The notes under the pieces were generated by a model. It was not told where the DNA came from and did not search any database. It saw nothing but the letters and a program-made list of their open reading frames with translations. Positions 34,336-44,836 of a stretch of 64,000 nucleotides of DNA are shown here, one piece after another. The number at the start of each line of letters is the position of its first letter. Positions within the stretch are counted from its first letter, which is position 1. This DNA is from Burkholderia gladioli (GTDB lineage Bacteria; Pseudomonadota; Gammaproteobacteria; Burkholderiales; Burkholderiaceae), in assembly GCF_000959725.1 (NCBI RefSeq), contig NZ_CP009322.1, positions 1,302,001 to 1,366,000 of the forward strand. The letters are read 5' to 3'. The position numbers and the translations under genes were made by a program.

Positions 34336-37300
34336 ATGAACAAGAATGCGCATCGCCTGGTGTATTCCAGGCTTCGGGGTATGGTGATGGCCGTCGCCGA
34401 GACGACCACGGCCGAGGGCAAATCCGCAAGCGGCGAGGCGCGGCGGGTCAAGCGATCGTCAGGCATGCGTGCTGCCGCGGTACTGGCCACCTCGGCGGTG
34501 GCCGGCGCTCTGTCGACGCCGGTCCAAGCGCAAATCGTTGGGGTGGGGCCGAGCGCGCCGGTGGTGATCCAGACGCCGAACGGGCTGCCGCAAGTCAATA
34601 TCAACAAGCCCGGTGGTGGCGGTGTGTCGGTCAACACCTACAACCAGTTCGACGTGCAGAAGGCCGGCGCGATCCTGAACAACTCGGCCACGATGGTCCA
34701 GACCCAGCTTGGCGGATGGATCAACGGCAACCCGAACTTCGGGCCGAACGATGCGGCGCGCATCATCGTCAACCAGGTCAACAGCCCGAACCCCTCCCAG
34801 ATCCGCGGCGCGCTGGAGGTCGCCGGCGCCCGCGCGGAGCTTGTGCTGGCGAATCCCTCGGGTATCTATCTCGATGGCGCGGGCTTCATCAACACAAGCC
34901 GCGCGACCCTGACCACGGGCGTGCCGTTCTACGGAGCCGACGGCTCGCTGGCTGGCTACAACGTCAACCGTGGCCTCGTGACCGTTGCCGGGGCGGGCCT
35001 CAATGCCTCGAATCTCGATCAGGTCGACATCATTTCTCGTGCCGTGCAGTCCAATGCGGCGATCTACGCGAAGAATCTGAACGTGATCGCCGGCGCGAAC
35101 CAGGTCAATCACGACACGCTTGCCGCGACGCCGATCGCCGGTGACGGTCCTGTTCCCGCTGTCGCGATTGATGTGGCCCAGTTGGGTGGCATGTATGCCA
35201 ACAGGGTGTTTTTGGTTGGCAACTCGGCAGGCGTCGGTGTCGCGAACGCAGGGACGATCGCGGCGCAGGCAGGCGATCTGACGCTGCAATCGAATGGCCA
35301 TCTGGTGCTCACGGGCAAGACGATGGCGAGCGGCAACCTCGCGTTGTCGGCCGCGAACGGGATACAGAATAGCGGTACGACTTACGCTCGGCAGTCGCTG
35401 TCGGCCAGCATCGGCACCGATCTCACGAACAGCGGGACGCTGGCGGCGCAGCAGAATACGAGCGTGAATGCCGGCAGCGTCAATTCAACCGGCACGCTCG
35501 GTGCGGGCGTGAACAACGATGGGGCGGTCGGCCATGGCGGCGACCTGAACCTGACGGCCTCCGGTCAGTTGAGCGCAACCGGTCAGAATGCTGCCGGTGG
35601 CAATGCGTCGTTGACTGGTGCCAGTGTGAATCTCGCCGGCAGCCAGACGACAGCAAACGGCAATCTGTCGCTGAACGCGACAGCCGGCGACGTGAACCTG
35701 TCGAGCGCGACTACCAGCGCACAAGGTACGGTCAACGCGAAGGCTTCCGGCTCGATGATCAACGACCACGGCAGCGTGTCGAGCGGCGCGGGCACGATGC
35801 TGAGCGGCGGTGCCTTGTCGAACCAGGGCGGCAAGGTCACGTCGCAAGGCCCGCTATCGGTCGACGTGGCCGGCCAGATCGCCAACCAATTCGGCGAGCT
35901 GGTTTCCGAGAGCACGGCGGATATTCGTGGCGGCGCCATCGCGAACAACCAGGGCACCCTGCAAAGCGCGGCCGGCATGACGGTGATTGGCGCGTCGCTG
36001 GACAACACGGCAGGTCGGATCACGTCGCTCAATGGCGATGGCCTGTCGCTGACGACCAGCGGTAAATTGACCAACGCAGCCGGCACGACGGCGAACGGCG
36101 CGCAAGGCGGTGTCATCGGCGCCAATGGCGATGTTAGCGTGCAAGGCGGCAACATCGCGAACCACGGGACGATCACGTCCAACACGAATCTGCGTGTCGC
36201 GGGCCAGTCGATCGACAATGGCGCTGGCGCGCTACGAGCTGCGCGGAGCATCGCAGTCGATGCCGGCGCGCATCTCACGAACAACGGCGGCTCGATCGGC
36301 GCCCAGGTGGCAACGGTCAGCGCAACCACGCTCGACAACAGCGCCGGCACGGTACAAGCCGATCAGGTTTCGCTCACCGCGGTCGATCTCGCGAACCACG
36401 GCGGCACGATCACGCAAACCGGCACCGGCGCGATGCGCGTGAGCGTTTCGGGCACGCTCGACAATGCCAAGGGCACGCTGCAAACCAACAGCACCGACGT
36501 CATGCTCGCCCCGGCCTCGCTGGTGAACGACGGTGGCACGATCACGCATGCCGGCACCGGCAAGTTGACGCTGGGAAGCGGGACAGGCTCGATGTCGAAC
36601 GTCGGCGGCTCGATCGCGAGCAACGGGCGCGTCGTCGCGCAAACCGCCACGTTGGACAACACGTCGGGCTCGATCAATGCGCAGAACGGGCTGATGGCAA
36701 GCGTCGCCGGCACGCTGAACAATGCGAGCGGCAAGCTGTTGTCGAACACAGATCTGAACGTCGCGAGCGGTACGCTGGCGAACGACTGCGGCCAGGTCGG
36801 TGCGGGCACGAGCGCAACAATCCACACCGGTTCGATGACGAATCAGGGTGGCTCGATCGTCGCGCCGAACCTGTCGGTCACCGCCGATTCGAGGCTCAAC
36901 AACAGAGGCGGCAGGCTCGAGGCCAATCAGATGGCGCTGACGGCCGCCAATCTCGTGAACCACGGCGGTACGATCACGCAGTATGGATCGTCGGCGATGG
37001 CGATGAACGTCAGCGGCACGCTCGATAACTCGGCGTCCGGCGTGATCCAGACCAACGCCACCGACCTGACGCTCACGCCGGCCGAGCTGGACAACGCGGG
37101 CGGTACCATCACGCACGCCGGGACCGGGACGTTGACGATCGCACCGGGCAATGGAGCCAATGCGCTGAACAACGCCTTGGGCACCATCGTGACGAAGGGG
37201 CTAGCCATTGTCCAAGCGGCTGCCTGGAACAACGGGAGTGGCATCCTCGCCGCGCAACGCGGCATCGACGCGACTATTTCGGGCGATGTGAACAACGCAC

Positions 37301-40300
37301 AGGGTTTACTCCGTTCTGACACGTCGCTGTCGCTGACGAATGGCGGTGCGCTGTCGAACCAAGGCGGGCACGTCCAGGCCGGACAATCCAGCGCGGGTGA
37401 CACCAGCACGCTCGCCGTTCAATCGGCATCGATCGACAACGCGGATGGCGACATCGTCGACCTCGGTACCGGCAAGATGACGGTGCAGGGAGGCAGCCAG
37501 ATTGCCAACAGCCATGCTGGCGGCGTGGCGGGCATGGGCGCCATCACCGGCAACGGCGATGTGACGGTCAGCGCGGCGTCGATCAGCAACAGGCAAGGAG
37601 GCCAGCTCAGCGGCGCATCGCTTCATGTCCAGGGCGGCGCCCTGGACAACAGCGGCGGCCGCATTGGCAACATCGTTGGCAACGTCGCGAATTCGAGCGG
37701 CGACGTGAACGTCACCACAACCGGCGCGATCACGAATACGAACGGCCAGATCAGCTCGACGCACGATCTGGCGGTCGCCGCGGCCATGCTGAAAGGCGGC
37801 GGCACCTACAGCGCGACGCATGACGCCAAAGTGCATCTCCAAGGCGACTACACGGCGGCGTCCGATACCCAGTTCAATGTCGGTCACGACCTCGCTTTCA
37901 CCTTGCCCGGCACCTTCACGAACAACGCGAGCCTGCAGTCGGTCAACATGCTGAGCGTCGACGCAGGCAACATCGTCAATGCAGGCGCCTTGACTGCCGG
38001 CGGCTTGCTGCACACGCAGTCGACCAACCTGACCAATACCGGCGCGCTGGTGGGCGCCAGCGCCTCGCTGAACGCGACGAATACGATCTCGAACCTCGGG
38101 CCGACCGCGCTGATCGGGGCGTCGGACAGCAACGGCACGCTCGACATCCTCGCGCGCGACATCGAAAACCGCGACGACACGACCGCGACCGACTCGATGG
38201 CGACGGCGGCCATCTTCGGCATGGGCAAGGTCGTGCTGGCGGGCGGCAAGGACGCGAGCGGCAGCTATAGGAACGCCGCGCTCGTCAATAACGTGTCGGC
38301 CCTGATCCAGTCCGGCGGCGACATGGAACTGCACGCGGACAAGGTGACGAACACGCGCCGCGAGGTGAAGACGTCCACCAGCCAGATCGACCCCGCATCG
38401 CTTGCCCAGTTCGGCATTCCGATCAGCGGTCGCACAGGCCAGATCAATGTGAAGGATCCGGACAACATCGGCGGCGTCTACACCGAGCCGCCCCATGGCG
38501 GTCAGTGGAACAGCGATTATCAGTTCACGACCTATTATGCGGACAGCGCGACAGCGACAACCGTGACGGACCTCAGCCCGGCCGCCCAAATCGTGTCGGG
38601 CGGCAAGATCGATGCGTCGTCGGTCGGTACGCTGCAAAACTACTGGAGCGACATCGCGGCGGTCGGCGACGTCAAGATGCCAGCCCGCTACGACGCCGAC
38701 GGCTGGGCGGCCTCCGGCCAGAAACTGCCGGGCGTGACGGTCTCCTACTCGGGGCAATATCACTACAACAACTACGACAACACCGAGCACGACTGGCAAC
38801 TGCCGTTCGGCAACGCGCCGTTCGTCACGGGGCGCCCGGGCGGCTACACACAGGCGGCGCCAGCCTCCCTCAAGGATTACACGCTGCCGGGCTATTTTTC
38901 GACGCTGAGTTCGAACGGCACGATCTCGGGCACGGGCGTCAGCGTCAATAACACGGCCGGTAACGCATCGATTCCGCCGCTTGGCCTGCTGCCGGGGCAA
39001 TCGGTGCCGGGACTCACGCCGACCAAGCTGAGCGGTAACGCGAGTGGCGCGAAATTGGGGGCGTCGTCGGTGCACGGCGGGCCGTCCGCGCCGGTCGATC
39101 CGATCCTTCCCAGCGCGACGGCACTGAACGTCCTAAACAACCTCACCATTCCGCAAGGCGGCTTGTTCAAGCCGACCGCCGCGCCGAACGCGAGCTATGT
39201 GATCGAGACGAACCCGGCGTTCACGAACCAGAAGAACTTCATCTCGAGCGACTACTTCTTCAGTCAGATCGGTGTCGACCTCACGCATATCCCGAAGCGC
39301 CTGGGAGACGGCTTCTACGAGCAGCAACTGGTACGCAATCAGGTGACATCGCTGACGGGCAAGGCAGTGCTCGGACCATATGCGGACCTGCAGACGATGT
39401 ATGAGTCGCTGATGGCGGCCGGCGCCGATCTGTCGAAGTCGCTCGATTTGCCGATCGGCGCGAGCCTGTCGGCCGACCAGGTCGCCAAGCTGACCAGCAA
39501 CGTGATCCTGATGGAAACGCGCGTGGTCGACGGCCAGTCGGTGCTGGTGCCGGTCGTGTATCTGGCGCAAGCCAGCCAGCAGAACATGAATGGCCCGCTG
39601 ATCGCCGCAACCAATATCGATCTCCAGAACGCGCAGACGTTCACGAACAGCGGCACGGTCAAAGCGGACAATACGCTCGCGATTCAGGGCAAGCAGATTG
39701 ACAACGCATTCGGCGCGCTGCAAAGCGGCGGGCTGATGTCGCTTTCGACCGAGAACAACATCGATCTGACGTCGGCGAACGTGAAGGCCGGCAGCCTGCA
39801 GTTGGACGCGGGCAAGGACCTGATTCTCGACACGGCGACGAAGACGAACACACGCGTGAGCCGGGACGGCGCGACGAGCGTGGTCACCACGCTCGGGCCG
39901 ACTGCCAAACTCGACGTTGCGGGCGATGCATCGATCACGACCGGCGGCAACTTCCAGCAGAGCGCGGGCGATCTGTCCGTCGGCGGTAATCTCGGCATGA
40001 ATGTCGGCGGCAACTGGGATCTCGGTGCCGTGCAGACCGGCGAGCACAAGATCGTGCAGCGGGCCAATGGTGTGTCGAATACCGATATCAACAAGGTCGC
40101 CGGCAGTTCGATCAGCGTCGGTGGGCAATCGAATGTCGTCGTGGGTGGTGACCTGACGGCGAAGGGCGCGCAGATCGACCTCGGGCAAGGTGGGACGCTT
40201 GCTGCCAAGGGAAACGTCACGCTGGAGGCGGCGAGTGCGACCTCGACCGTGAACAGCAACAGTTCGGGCAGCGAAAGTCACGGCAGCTATGCAGAGACGC

Positions 40301-43300
40301 TGCACACGTCCGACCAGACACTGACCGGCACGACGCTGAAGGGGGGCGATACGGTCACGCTTGCATCGGGCAAGGATCTCACGATCAGTGGCAGCACGCT
40401 CAGCTTGAGTACAGGTAATGCGAATCTGATGGCGAGCGGCGACGTGAATATCGGCGCGGCAACCGAAACGCACGAGCTGAACTCGCACGAAACGCATAGC
40501 CATAGCAATGTGGTGAGCGGTGTGAAGATCGCGAGCGGGATCGACCAGACGGCGACTTATAGCCAGGGCAGCACGGTGTCGGCCGACGGCATCAACGTCG
40601 TTAGCAACCGCGACATCAACGTGACGGGCAGCAACGTGGTGGGCACGAACGACGTCACGTTGCAAGCCAAGCGCGACGTCAACATCACGACCTCACAAGA
40701 CACGACTCAATCGTCGAGCTATTTCGACAAGAAGGAATCGGGCCTCCTCACGAACGGCGGTCTGTCGGTGACGGTGGGTTCGCGCTCAGCCGCGCAGCAG
40801 GACCAAAGCAGTTCCGTGATGAACAAAGGGAGTGTGATCGGATCATCTGAGGGCAATGTCACGATCCAGGCTGGAAAGGACGCGACGATGACGGGGAGCA
40901 CGATTGTGGCGGGCCAGGATGTCGGAGTCGCCGCGCAGAACGTGACCGTGAATGCCGCGTACGACACCTACAAGGACGCGCAGTCGCAGCAGTTCAGCCA
41001 GTCGGGTTTGAGCGTCGGATTGGGCGGCGGCCTGGTCGGACTCGGTCAGTCGATGGCAGGCGCCGTCCGCCAAGGCCAGCAGTCGGGCGATTCGCGCCTC
41101 GCGGCGGTACAAGGCGTGGCGGCAGCCGAGCAGGCATACCAGAACCGCGGCGGGATCAAGAGTGCCGCCAATGCCCTGTCGAACGGTAACGTCAGCGAGG
41201 CCGCCAAGGGCGTTCAGGTACAACTCAGCATCGGGTCGAGCCATAGCAGCAGCAATTCGACGACATCGCTTTCGGATGCGAAGGGGGCGTCGATCATCGG
41301 CAATGGCAACGTCTCCATTGTCGCGACCGGCACCCCGGACGCGAACGGAAATGCCCAAGCAGGTACCGGCAACATTGCGATGACCGGAGCGTCGGTACTC
41401 GGCAAGAACGTCGTACTTGATGCCAACAACGCGATTACGTTGCAGAGCGCGCAGAGTACCGAGCAGAGCACCAGCTCGAACAGTTCGACCGGCTGGAATG
41501 CGGGCGTGGCGATCGGCGTGGGCAAGAACACCGGCATCAGCGTCTTCGCGAATGGCTCCAACGCACATGGCCAAGGCAATGGCGATGGCGTCACGCAAAC
41601 CAACACCACGGTGGCGGCCGGCAACAATCTGACGATGACCTCGGGCGGTGACACCACGCTTACCGGCGCACGGGTCTCGGGTGATAAGGTCAAGGTCGAC
41701 GTCGGCGGCGATTTGACGATGACGAGTCTTCAGGATACATCGAACTACAGCAGCAACCAGCACAACACGGGGGCGAGCGGTAGTTTTACGTTCGGCTCAG
41801 GTGGCGGTGTCGACGCATCGATCGGCCATACCAGTATCGACGCGAACTATGCGTCGGCGAACCAGCAATCCGGCATCGTGGCAGGCAAGGGAGGGTTCGA
41901 TGTCAACGTGGCGGGCCACACGCAACTCAACGGCGCGCAGATCGCGAGCGCCGCGCCGGCCGATAGCAACACGCTGACGACCGGCAGTCTCGGATTTACC
42001 GACATCCAGAACAAGATGTCGTATTCCGGATCATCGGAGGGTTTTTCGACCTCGGGAGGGCCGACTTTCGCACAGACGGGTGACAGCGCGAGCGGCGTCA
42101 CGCACGCGTCGGTAAGTCCGGCGCAGATCGTTGTGAAGTCGGACGAACAGAACGGCACGGATAGCACGGCTGGCCTGTCGCGCGACACCGCGAACGCGAA
42201 CCAGACGGTGGAAAACACCTTCAACCTGCAGAAGGTCCAGAACAACCTGGCGTTTGCGCAGGCGTTCGGCAAGGTCGCGACTTTCGCGGTGGCGGAAGCG
42301 GCGACGCAGTTGGAAAACAGTAATCCGCAGATGAAGGCGCTGTTCGGCGAAGGCGGGGCGGGGCGCGACGCGCTGCATGTAGCCGTGGCGGCGATCGGCG
42401 CGGCGCTGTCGGGTGGCAACATTGGCGGAGCGGTTGCTGGTTCGTTGGCGGGCGATGTGCTGCAGTCCCTGGCGCAGCCGATCATCGATCAGACAGTGAG
42501 CCAGTTGCCGCTGAGCGCACAAGCCGCCGCGCGCAATGCACTGAACGAGATCGTGGCGACTGCCGGTGGTGCGGCGGCTGGTGCTGTCGCGGGTGGCGGT
42601 AGTGCGTTGGCCGGTGCAGGGTCAGCCATCAACAACGAGCTTTACAATCGGCAGCTTCACGTAGAAGAGGTGAAGGTCGTCGAACAACTCGCGAAGGAGA
42701 AAGCGCAAGCGGTATGCCGCGGCGACTCAAGCTGCGTGACGCAGGCGACGACCTACTGGACCGACATGCTCGAGCGCGCGGCGAAGGGCATGGTCGACGA
42801 CACGGCGAACAAGGAGAACATGGCCTATCTGCAGACGCTGATCCAGACGGCGAACAATCCGACCAGCGAAGGCGCAATGGGCGGCCTCAGCTCCTACCTG
42901 ATGAACCTTCAGACGGCGCAAGACATGTTGTCGCAGTATATGGGCAAGCCGATTCTGGTGCGCGGTTCGCCGATGATCTCCGATGGGTCGGCACAGACGT
43001 ATTTCAGTGCGACACCCGCGCAGCGTTCTGACCAGTATTTGAACTCTGTACTGGGTTCGCTCCCAGGCTCGATCGCGCCAGGCGCAAGCCAGCGTGATCA
43101 GGATCGGTTGAGTAACTTCGCCACGCAAAATGGTTCAGTGAGGCCCGATTACACGATCGAAGAAACGGTCATCGGCGGTATTCTTACCAGCAAGATCGCG
43201 TCAACGGTAGCGCGCGCAGGTGAGTCGATTGATGTTTGGTTGGCGGGGCCAGTGAATCCGACAGGCAAAGGGTTCATCAGCACTGGCAAGGTAACGATGG

Positions 43301-43740
43301 AGAGCATGCCGGTGAAATTGAATACTGCGGAACAAGGCGTGCTGTCACAACTCGACCAGCTTCCGTCGAAGGATTTGCAGGGGCAGGCCCGTGAATATGT
43401 GGCGAACAACTACTTCGTACGCAACGGCTTTACTCCATTGGATGGTAAGTGTGGCGTCAATTGCTTCGACGGCGTCTACATCAAGGGGGACACGGTATAT
43501 ATCAACGAAGTCAAGCCATTGAACGCGAACGGATCGGTCCAACTTAATGGCCCATCCGGTAGCTTGCCGACGCAAATGACTGATGGATGGATTGATAGCG
43601 CAGTTGCCCGTCTTCGAAGTGGAGATGCAAATCAAAGGGTAACTGCCGACCTGATCCAGAAGGCAATTGATAGTGGCAAACTCGTAAAGGTCGTTACGGG
43701 TGTTAATTCGAATGGCGCAACACTTGTGAAGATAAAATAA
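34336..43740 (+). CDS. bcpA: BcpA, CdiA/FHA-type contact-dependent inhibition exoprotein with nuclease-like C-terminus
   Basis: A 3134-residue two-partner-secretion exoprotein that presents a toxin to touching cells. It starts with an extended signal region (MNKNAHRLVYSRLRGMVMAV, then a hydrophobic core ending PVQAQ). A TPS secretion domain spans about residues 60-330, with NPNF and LANPSGIYLDG motifs. Filamentous-haemagglutinin repeats run to about 1330; a non-repetitive central part (about 1380-1800) is followed by more repeats to about 2600. The Burkholderia junction motif NNELYN is at residues 2766-2771 (42631-42648). The 369-residue C-terminus after it has a Cys pair (CRGDSSC) and a final domain with Glu3020, Asp3045, Glu3058 and Lys3060 (FDGVY...INEVKPL). 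That pattern fits a PD-(D/E)xK nuclease, so DNA or tRNA is the likely target. Confidence 0.92.
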   Translation: MNKNAHRLVYSRLRGMVMAVAETTTAEGKSASGEARRVKRSSGMRAAAVLATSAVAGALSTPVQAQIVGVGPSAPVVIQTPNGLPQVNINKPGGGGVSVNTYNQFDVQKAGAILNNSATMVQTQLGGWINGNPNFGPNDAARIIVNQVNSPNPSQIRGALEVAGARAELVLANPSGIYLDGAGFINTSRATLTTGVPFYGADGSLAGYNVNRGLVTVAGAGLNASNLDQVDIISRAVQSNAAIYAKNLNVIAGANQVNHDTLAATPIAGDGPVPAVAIDVAQLGGMYANRVFLVGNSAGVGVANAGTIAAQAGDLTLQSNGHLVLTGKTMASGNLALSAANGIQNSGTTYARQSLSASIGTDLTNSGTLAAQQNTSVNAGSVNSTGTLGAGVNNDGAVGHGGDLNLTASGQLSATGQNAAGGNASLTGASVNLAGSQTTANGNLSLNATAGDVNLSSATTSAQGTVNAKASGSMINDHGSVSSGAGTMLSGGALSNQGGKVTSQGPLSVDVAGQIANQFGELVSESTADIRGGAIANNQGTLQSAAGMTVIGASLDNTAGRITSLNGDGLSLTTSGKLTNAAGTTANGAQGGVIGANGDVSVQGGNIANHGTITSNTNLRVAGQSIDNGAGALRAARSIAVDAGAHLTNNGGSIGAQVATVSATTLDNSAGTVQADQVSLTAVDLANHGGTITQTGTGAMRVSVSGTLDNAKGTLQTNSTDVMLAPASLVNDGGTITHAGTGKLTLGSGTGSMSNVGGSIASNGRVVAQTATLDNTSGSINAQNGLMASVAGTLNNASGKLLSNTDLNVASGTLANDCGQVGAGTSATIHTGSMTNQGGSIVAPNLSVTADSRLNNRGGRLEANQMALTAANLVNHGGTITQYGSSAMAMNVSGTLDNSASGVIQTNATDLTLTPAELDNAGGTITHAGTGTLTIAPGNGANALNNALGTIVTKGLAIVQAAAWNNGSGILAAQRGIDATISGDVNNAQGLLRSDTSLSLTNGGALSNQGGHVQAGQSSAGDTSTLAVQSASIDNADGDIVDLGTGKMTVQGGSQIANSHAGGVAGMGAITGNGDVTVSAASISNRQGGQLSGASLHVQGGALDNSGGRIGNIVGNVANSSGDVNVTTTGAITNTNGQISSTHDLAVAAAMLKGGGTYSATHDAKVHLQGDYTAASDTQFNVGHDLAFTLPGTFTNNASLQSVNMLSVDAGNIVNAGALTAGGLLHTQSTNLTNTGALVGASASLNATNTISNLGPTALIGASDSNGTLDILARDIENRDDTTATDSMATAAIFGMGKVVLAGGKDASGSYRNAALVNNVSALIQSGGDMELHADKVTNTRREVKTSTSQIDPASLAQFGIPISGRTGQINVKDPDNIGGVYTEPPHGGQWNSDYQFTTYYADSATATTVTDLSPAAQIVSGGKIDASSVGTLQNYWSDIAAVGDVKMPARYDADGWAASGQKLPGVTVSYSGQYHYNNYDNTEHDWQLPFGNAPFVTGRPGGYTQAAPASLKDYTLPGYFSTLSSNGTISGTGVSVNNTAGNASIPPLGLLPGQSVPGLTPTKLSGNASGAKLGASSVHGGPSAPVDPILPSATALNVLNNLTIPQGGLFKPTAAPNASYVIETNPAFTNQKNFISSDYFFSQIGVDLTHIPKRLGDGFYEQQLVRNQVTSLTGKAVLGPYADLQTMYESLMAAGADLSKSLDLPIGASLSADQVAKLTSNVILMETRVVDGQSVLVPVVYLAQASQQNMNGPLIAATNIDLQNAQTFTNSGTVKADNTLAIQGKQIDNAFGALQSGGLMSLSTENNIDLTSANVKAGSLQLDAGKDLILDTATKTNTRVSRDGATSVVTTLGPTAKLDVAGDASITTGGNFQQSAGDLSVGGNLGMNVGGNWDLGAVQTGEHKIVQRANGVSNTDINKVAGSSISVGGQSNVVVGGDLTAKGAQIDLGQGGTLAAKGNVTLEAASATSTVNSNSSGSESHGSYAETLHTSDQTLTGTTLKGGDTVTLASGKDLTISGSTLSLSTGNANLMASGDVNIGAATETHELNSHETHSHSNVVSGVKIASGIDQTATYSQGSTVSADGINVVSNRDINVTGSNVVGTNDVTLQAKRDVNITTSQDTTQSSSYFDKKESGLLTNGGLSVTVGSRSAAQQDQSSSVMNKGSVIGSSEGNVTIQAGKDATMTGSTIVAGQDVGVAAQNVTVNAAYDTYKDAQSQQFSQSGLSVGLGGGLVGLGQSMAGAVRQGQQSGDSRLAAVQGVAAAEQAYQNRGGIKSAANALSNGNVSEAAKGVQVQLSIGSSHSSSNSTTSLSDAKGASIIGNGNVSIVATGTPDANGNAQAGTGNIAMTGASVLGKNVVLDANNAITLQSAQSTEQSTSSNSSTGWNAGVAIGVGKNTGISVFANGSNAHGQGNGDGVTQTNTTVAAGNNLTMTSGGDTTLTGARVSGDKVKVDVGGDLTMTSLQDTSNYSSNQHNTGASGSFTFGSGGGVDASIGHTSIDANYASANQQSGIVAGKGGFDVNVAGHTQLNGAQIASAAPADSNTLTTGSLGFTDIQNKMSYSGSSEGFSTSGGPTFAQTGDSASGVTHASVSPAQIVVKSDEQNGTDSTAGLSRDTANANQTVENTFNLQKVQNNLAFAQAFGKVATFAVAEAATQLENSNPQMKALFGEGGAGRDALHVAVAAIGAALSGGNIGGAVAGSLAGDVLQSLAQPIIDQTVSQLPLSAQAAARNALNEIVATAGGAAAGAVAGGGSALAGAGSAINNELYNRQLHVEEVKVVEQLAKEKAQAVCRGDSSCVTQATTYWTDMLERAAKGMVDDTANKENMAYLQTLIQTANNPTSEGAMGGLSSYLMNLQTAQDMLSQYMGKPILVRGSPMISDGSAQTYFSATPAQRSDQYLNSVLGSLPGSIAPGASQRDQDRLSNFATQNGSVRPDYTIEETVIGGILTSKIASTVARAGESIDVWLAGPVNPTGKGFISTGKVTMESMPVKLNTAEQGVLSQLDQLPSKDLQGQAREYVANNYFVRNGFTPLDGKCGVNCFDGVYIKGDTVYINEVKPLNANGSVQLNGPSGSLPTQMTDGWIDSAVARLRSGDANQRVTADLIQKAIDSGKLVKVVTGVNSNGATLVKIK

Positions 43741-43749
43741 GGTGTCGAA

Positions 43750-44559
43750 ATGGATGCAGAGGCGATTAAGCGAAAATCTTTTGGATTTTATGCGGCCATG
43801 CTGCATATTCCGGAGGTTTCAGGCAAGATCCGCAATCGGATCAAGCCTATTGATTTGAGGCGCTGTTATGATGGACTTTCGAGAGATCACTCTGTGGTCG
43901 GACTTTATGATTATTTTGTCAATGGCGATATGCCATCGCTCAAAAATAATTTATACGTCTCGTGTGTTCTCAAGTTGACTTCCCTCGCCATAAGCGAGGA
44001 TCGCTTCGAGCTGCAAACACCAGATTACTTATTGTACGCGATGATGTCCGACTCCAATGCGATGGTCCAGGCGTTCTCGGTCGTCTCACCTCAGGGGTTC
44101 GTGAGTGCAAGAGAAGATCCATTAAATAATCAGTTCTATGTTCACATGCTTCAGTTGGCTATGACGGGCGACGATGTTTCTCTAGCTGACAAGATTCGCC
44201 GAATGGCGAAGAACGGGCGGAAGCCACTGAGAACTGAATGCGAGTGTGGTGAGGATTTTTTCTCGAGGTTGATTCGTGGCGATAAAGAAGGGCTTGAGCA
44301 AATCATTCGCACTGACGCTTTACGCAAGTCGGAGCACGTGTATACAGAGGATTATTTTTCATTCTTGGCTGTACTGGAGGCGAAACTGTGCTGGCGCCGA
44401 GGTGTTTTTGTCGAAGTCGATCATCCGCTGGTGCCAATGGAACTGATGCCGGTGAAGCCTCTCGATCACTACGATGACGTCTACGACTTTCTGAAACCCG
44501 GTTGGGTGCCTCCTCCTCAAGGACTGATCGGCCGCGTTTCCCGGTGGTTTAAGACATGA
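43750..44559 (+). CDS. bcpI: BcpI, cognate immunity protein
   Basis: A 269-residue predicted cytosolic helical protein that starts 9 bases after bcpA, the position of the immunity gene in bcpAIOB loci. It should bind and block the nuclease-like C-terminus of BcpA. The segments RGDKEGLEQIIRTDALRK and KLCWRRGVFVEVDHPLVP, followed by LMPVKPLDHYDDVYDFL, resemble the Imm49 immunity family; I hold that family name only tentatively. G+C is much lower than in the neighbours (27 of 60 bases in the line from 43741, 23 of 60 in the line from 43921), a sign of exchange with bcpA-CT as a unit. Confidence 0.85.
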   Translation: MDAEAIKRKSFGFYAAMLHIPEVSGKIRNRIKPIDLRRCYDGLSRDHSVVGLYDYFVNGDMPSLKNNLYVSCVLKLTSLAISEDRFELQTPDYLLYAMMSDSNAMVQAFSVVSPQGFVSAREDPLNNQFYVHMLQLAMTGDDVSLADKIRRMAKNGRKPLRTECECGEDFFSRLIRGDKEGLEQIIRTDALRKSEHVYTEDYFSFLAVLEAKLCWRRGVFVEVDHPLVPMELMPVKPLDHYDDVYDFLKPGWVPPPQGLIGRVSRWFKT

Positions 44560-44587
44560 TCGATCGACGTCCCGTGACGCTGAGGTA

Positions 44588-44812
44588 ATGATGAAGAAAG
44601 CCAAATGGTCGGCGGCTCTGATGTTTGCTATGTCAGCGCTTCTCGCGGCATGCGAGACCGTGCCACCTGATGCTCCGCCGCGTCCTCCGCCGAAACCGGA
44701 AATGGAGCCCGTGTTGCCGTCGTGGTCCAGCACGATCTGGGTTATGGGCTTCTGGAAATGGAGCGGTACCGAATGGGTTTGGATTCCGGGGCATTTAGCA
44801 CCCAAGCCATAA
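44588..44812 (+). CDS. bcpO: BcpO, small lipoprotein of the CDI locus
   Basis: A 74-residue lipoprotein with lipobox LLAAC (Cys22), a proline-rich middle (PPDAPPRPPPKP) and a Trp-rich tail (WVMGFWKWSGTEWVWIPGH). It fits the small BcpO lipoprotein found between immunity and transporter genes in Burkholderia-type CDI loci; its exact role is not settled, but it has been linked to efficient CDI in some strains. A second ATG follows the first directly. It starts 28 bases after bcpI and ends 24 bases before bcpB. Confidence 0.85.
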   Translation: MMKKAKWSAALMFAMSALLAACETVPPDAPPRPPPKPEMEPVLPSWSSTIWVMGFWKWSGTEWVWIPGHLAPKP

Positions 44813-44836
44813 AATCGAACAAACAAGACCACATTT

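Noticed and set aside
34459..42877. Several minus-strand open frames inside bcpA
   Set aside because: They arise from the repetitive codon pattern of the haemagglutinin repeats and lack starts, ribosome sites and family features.
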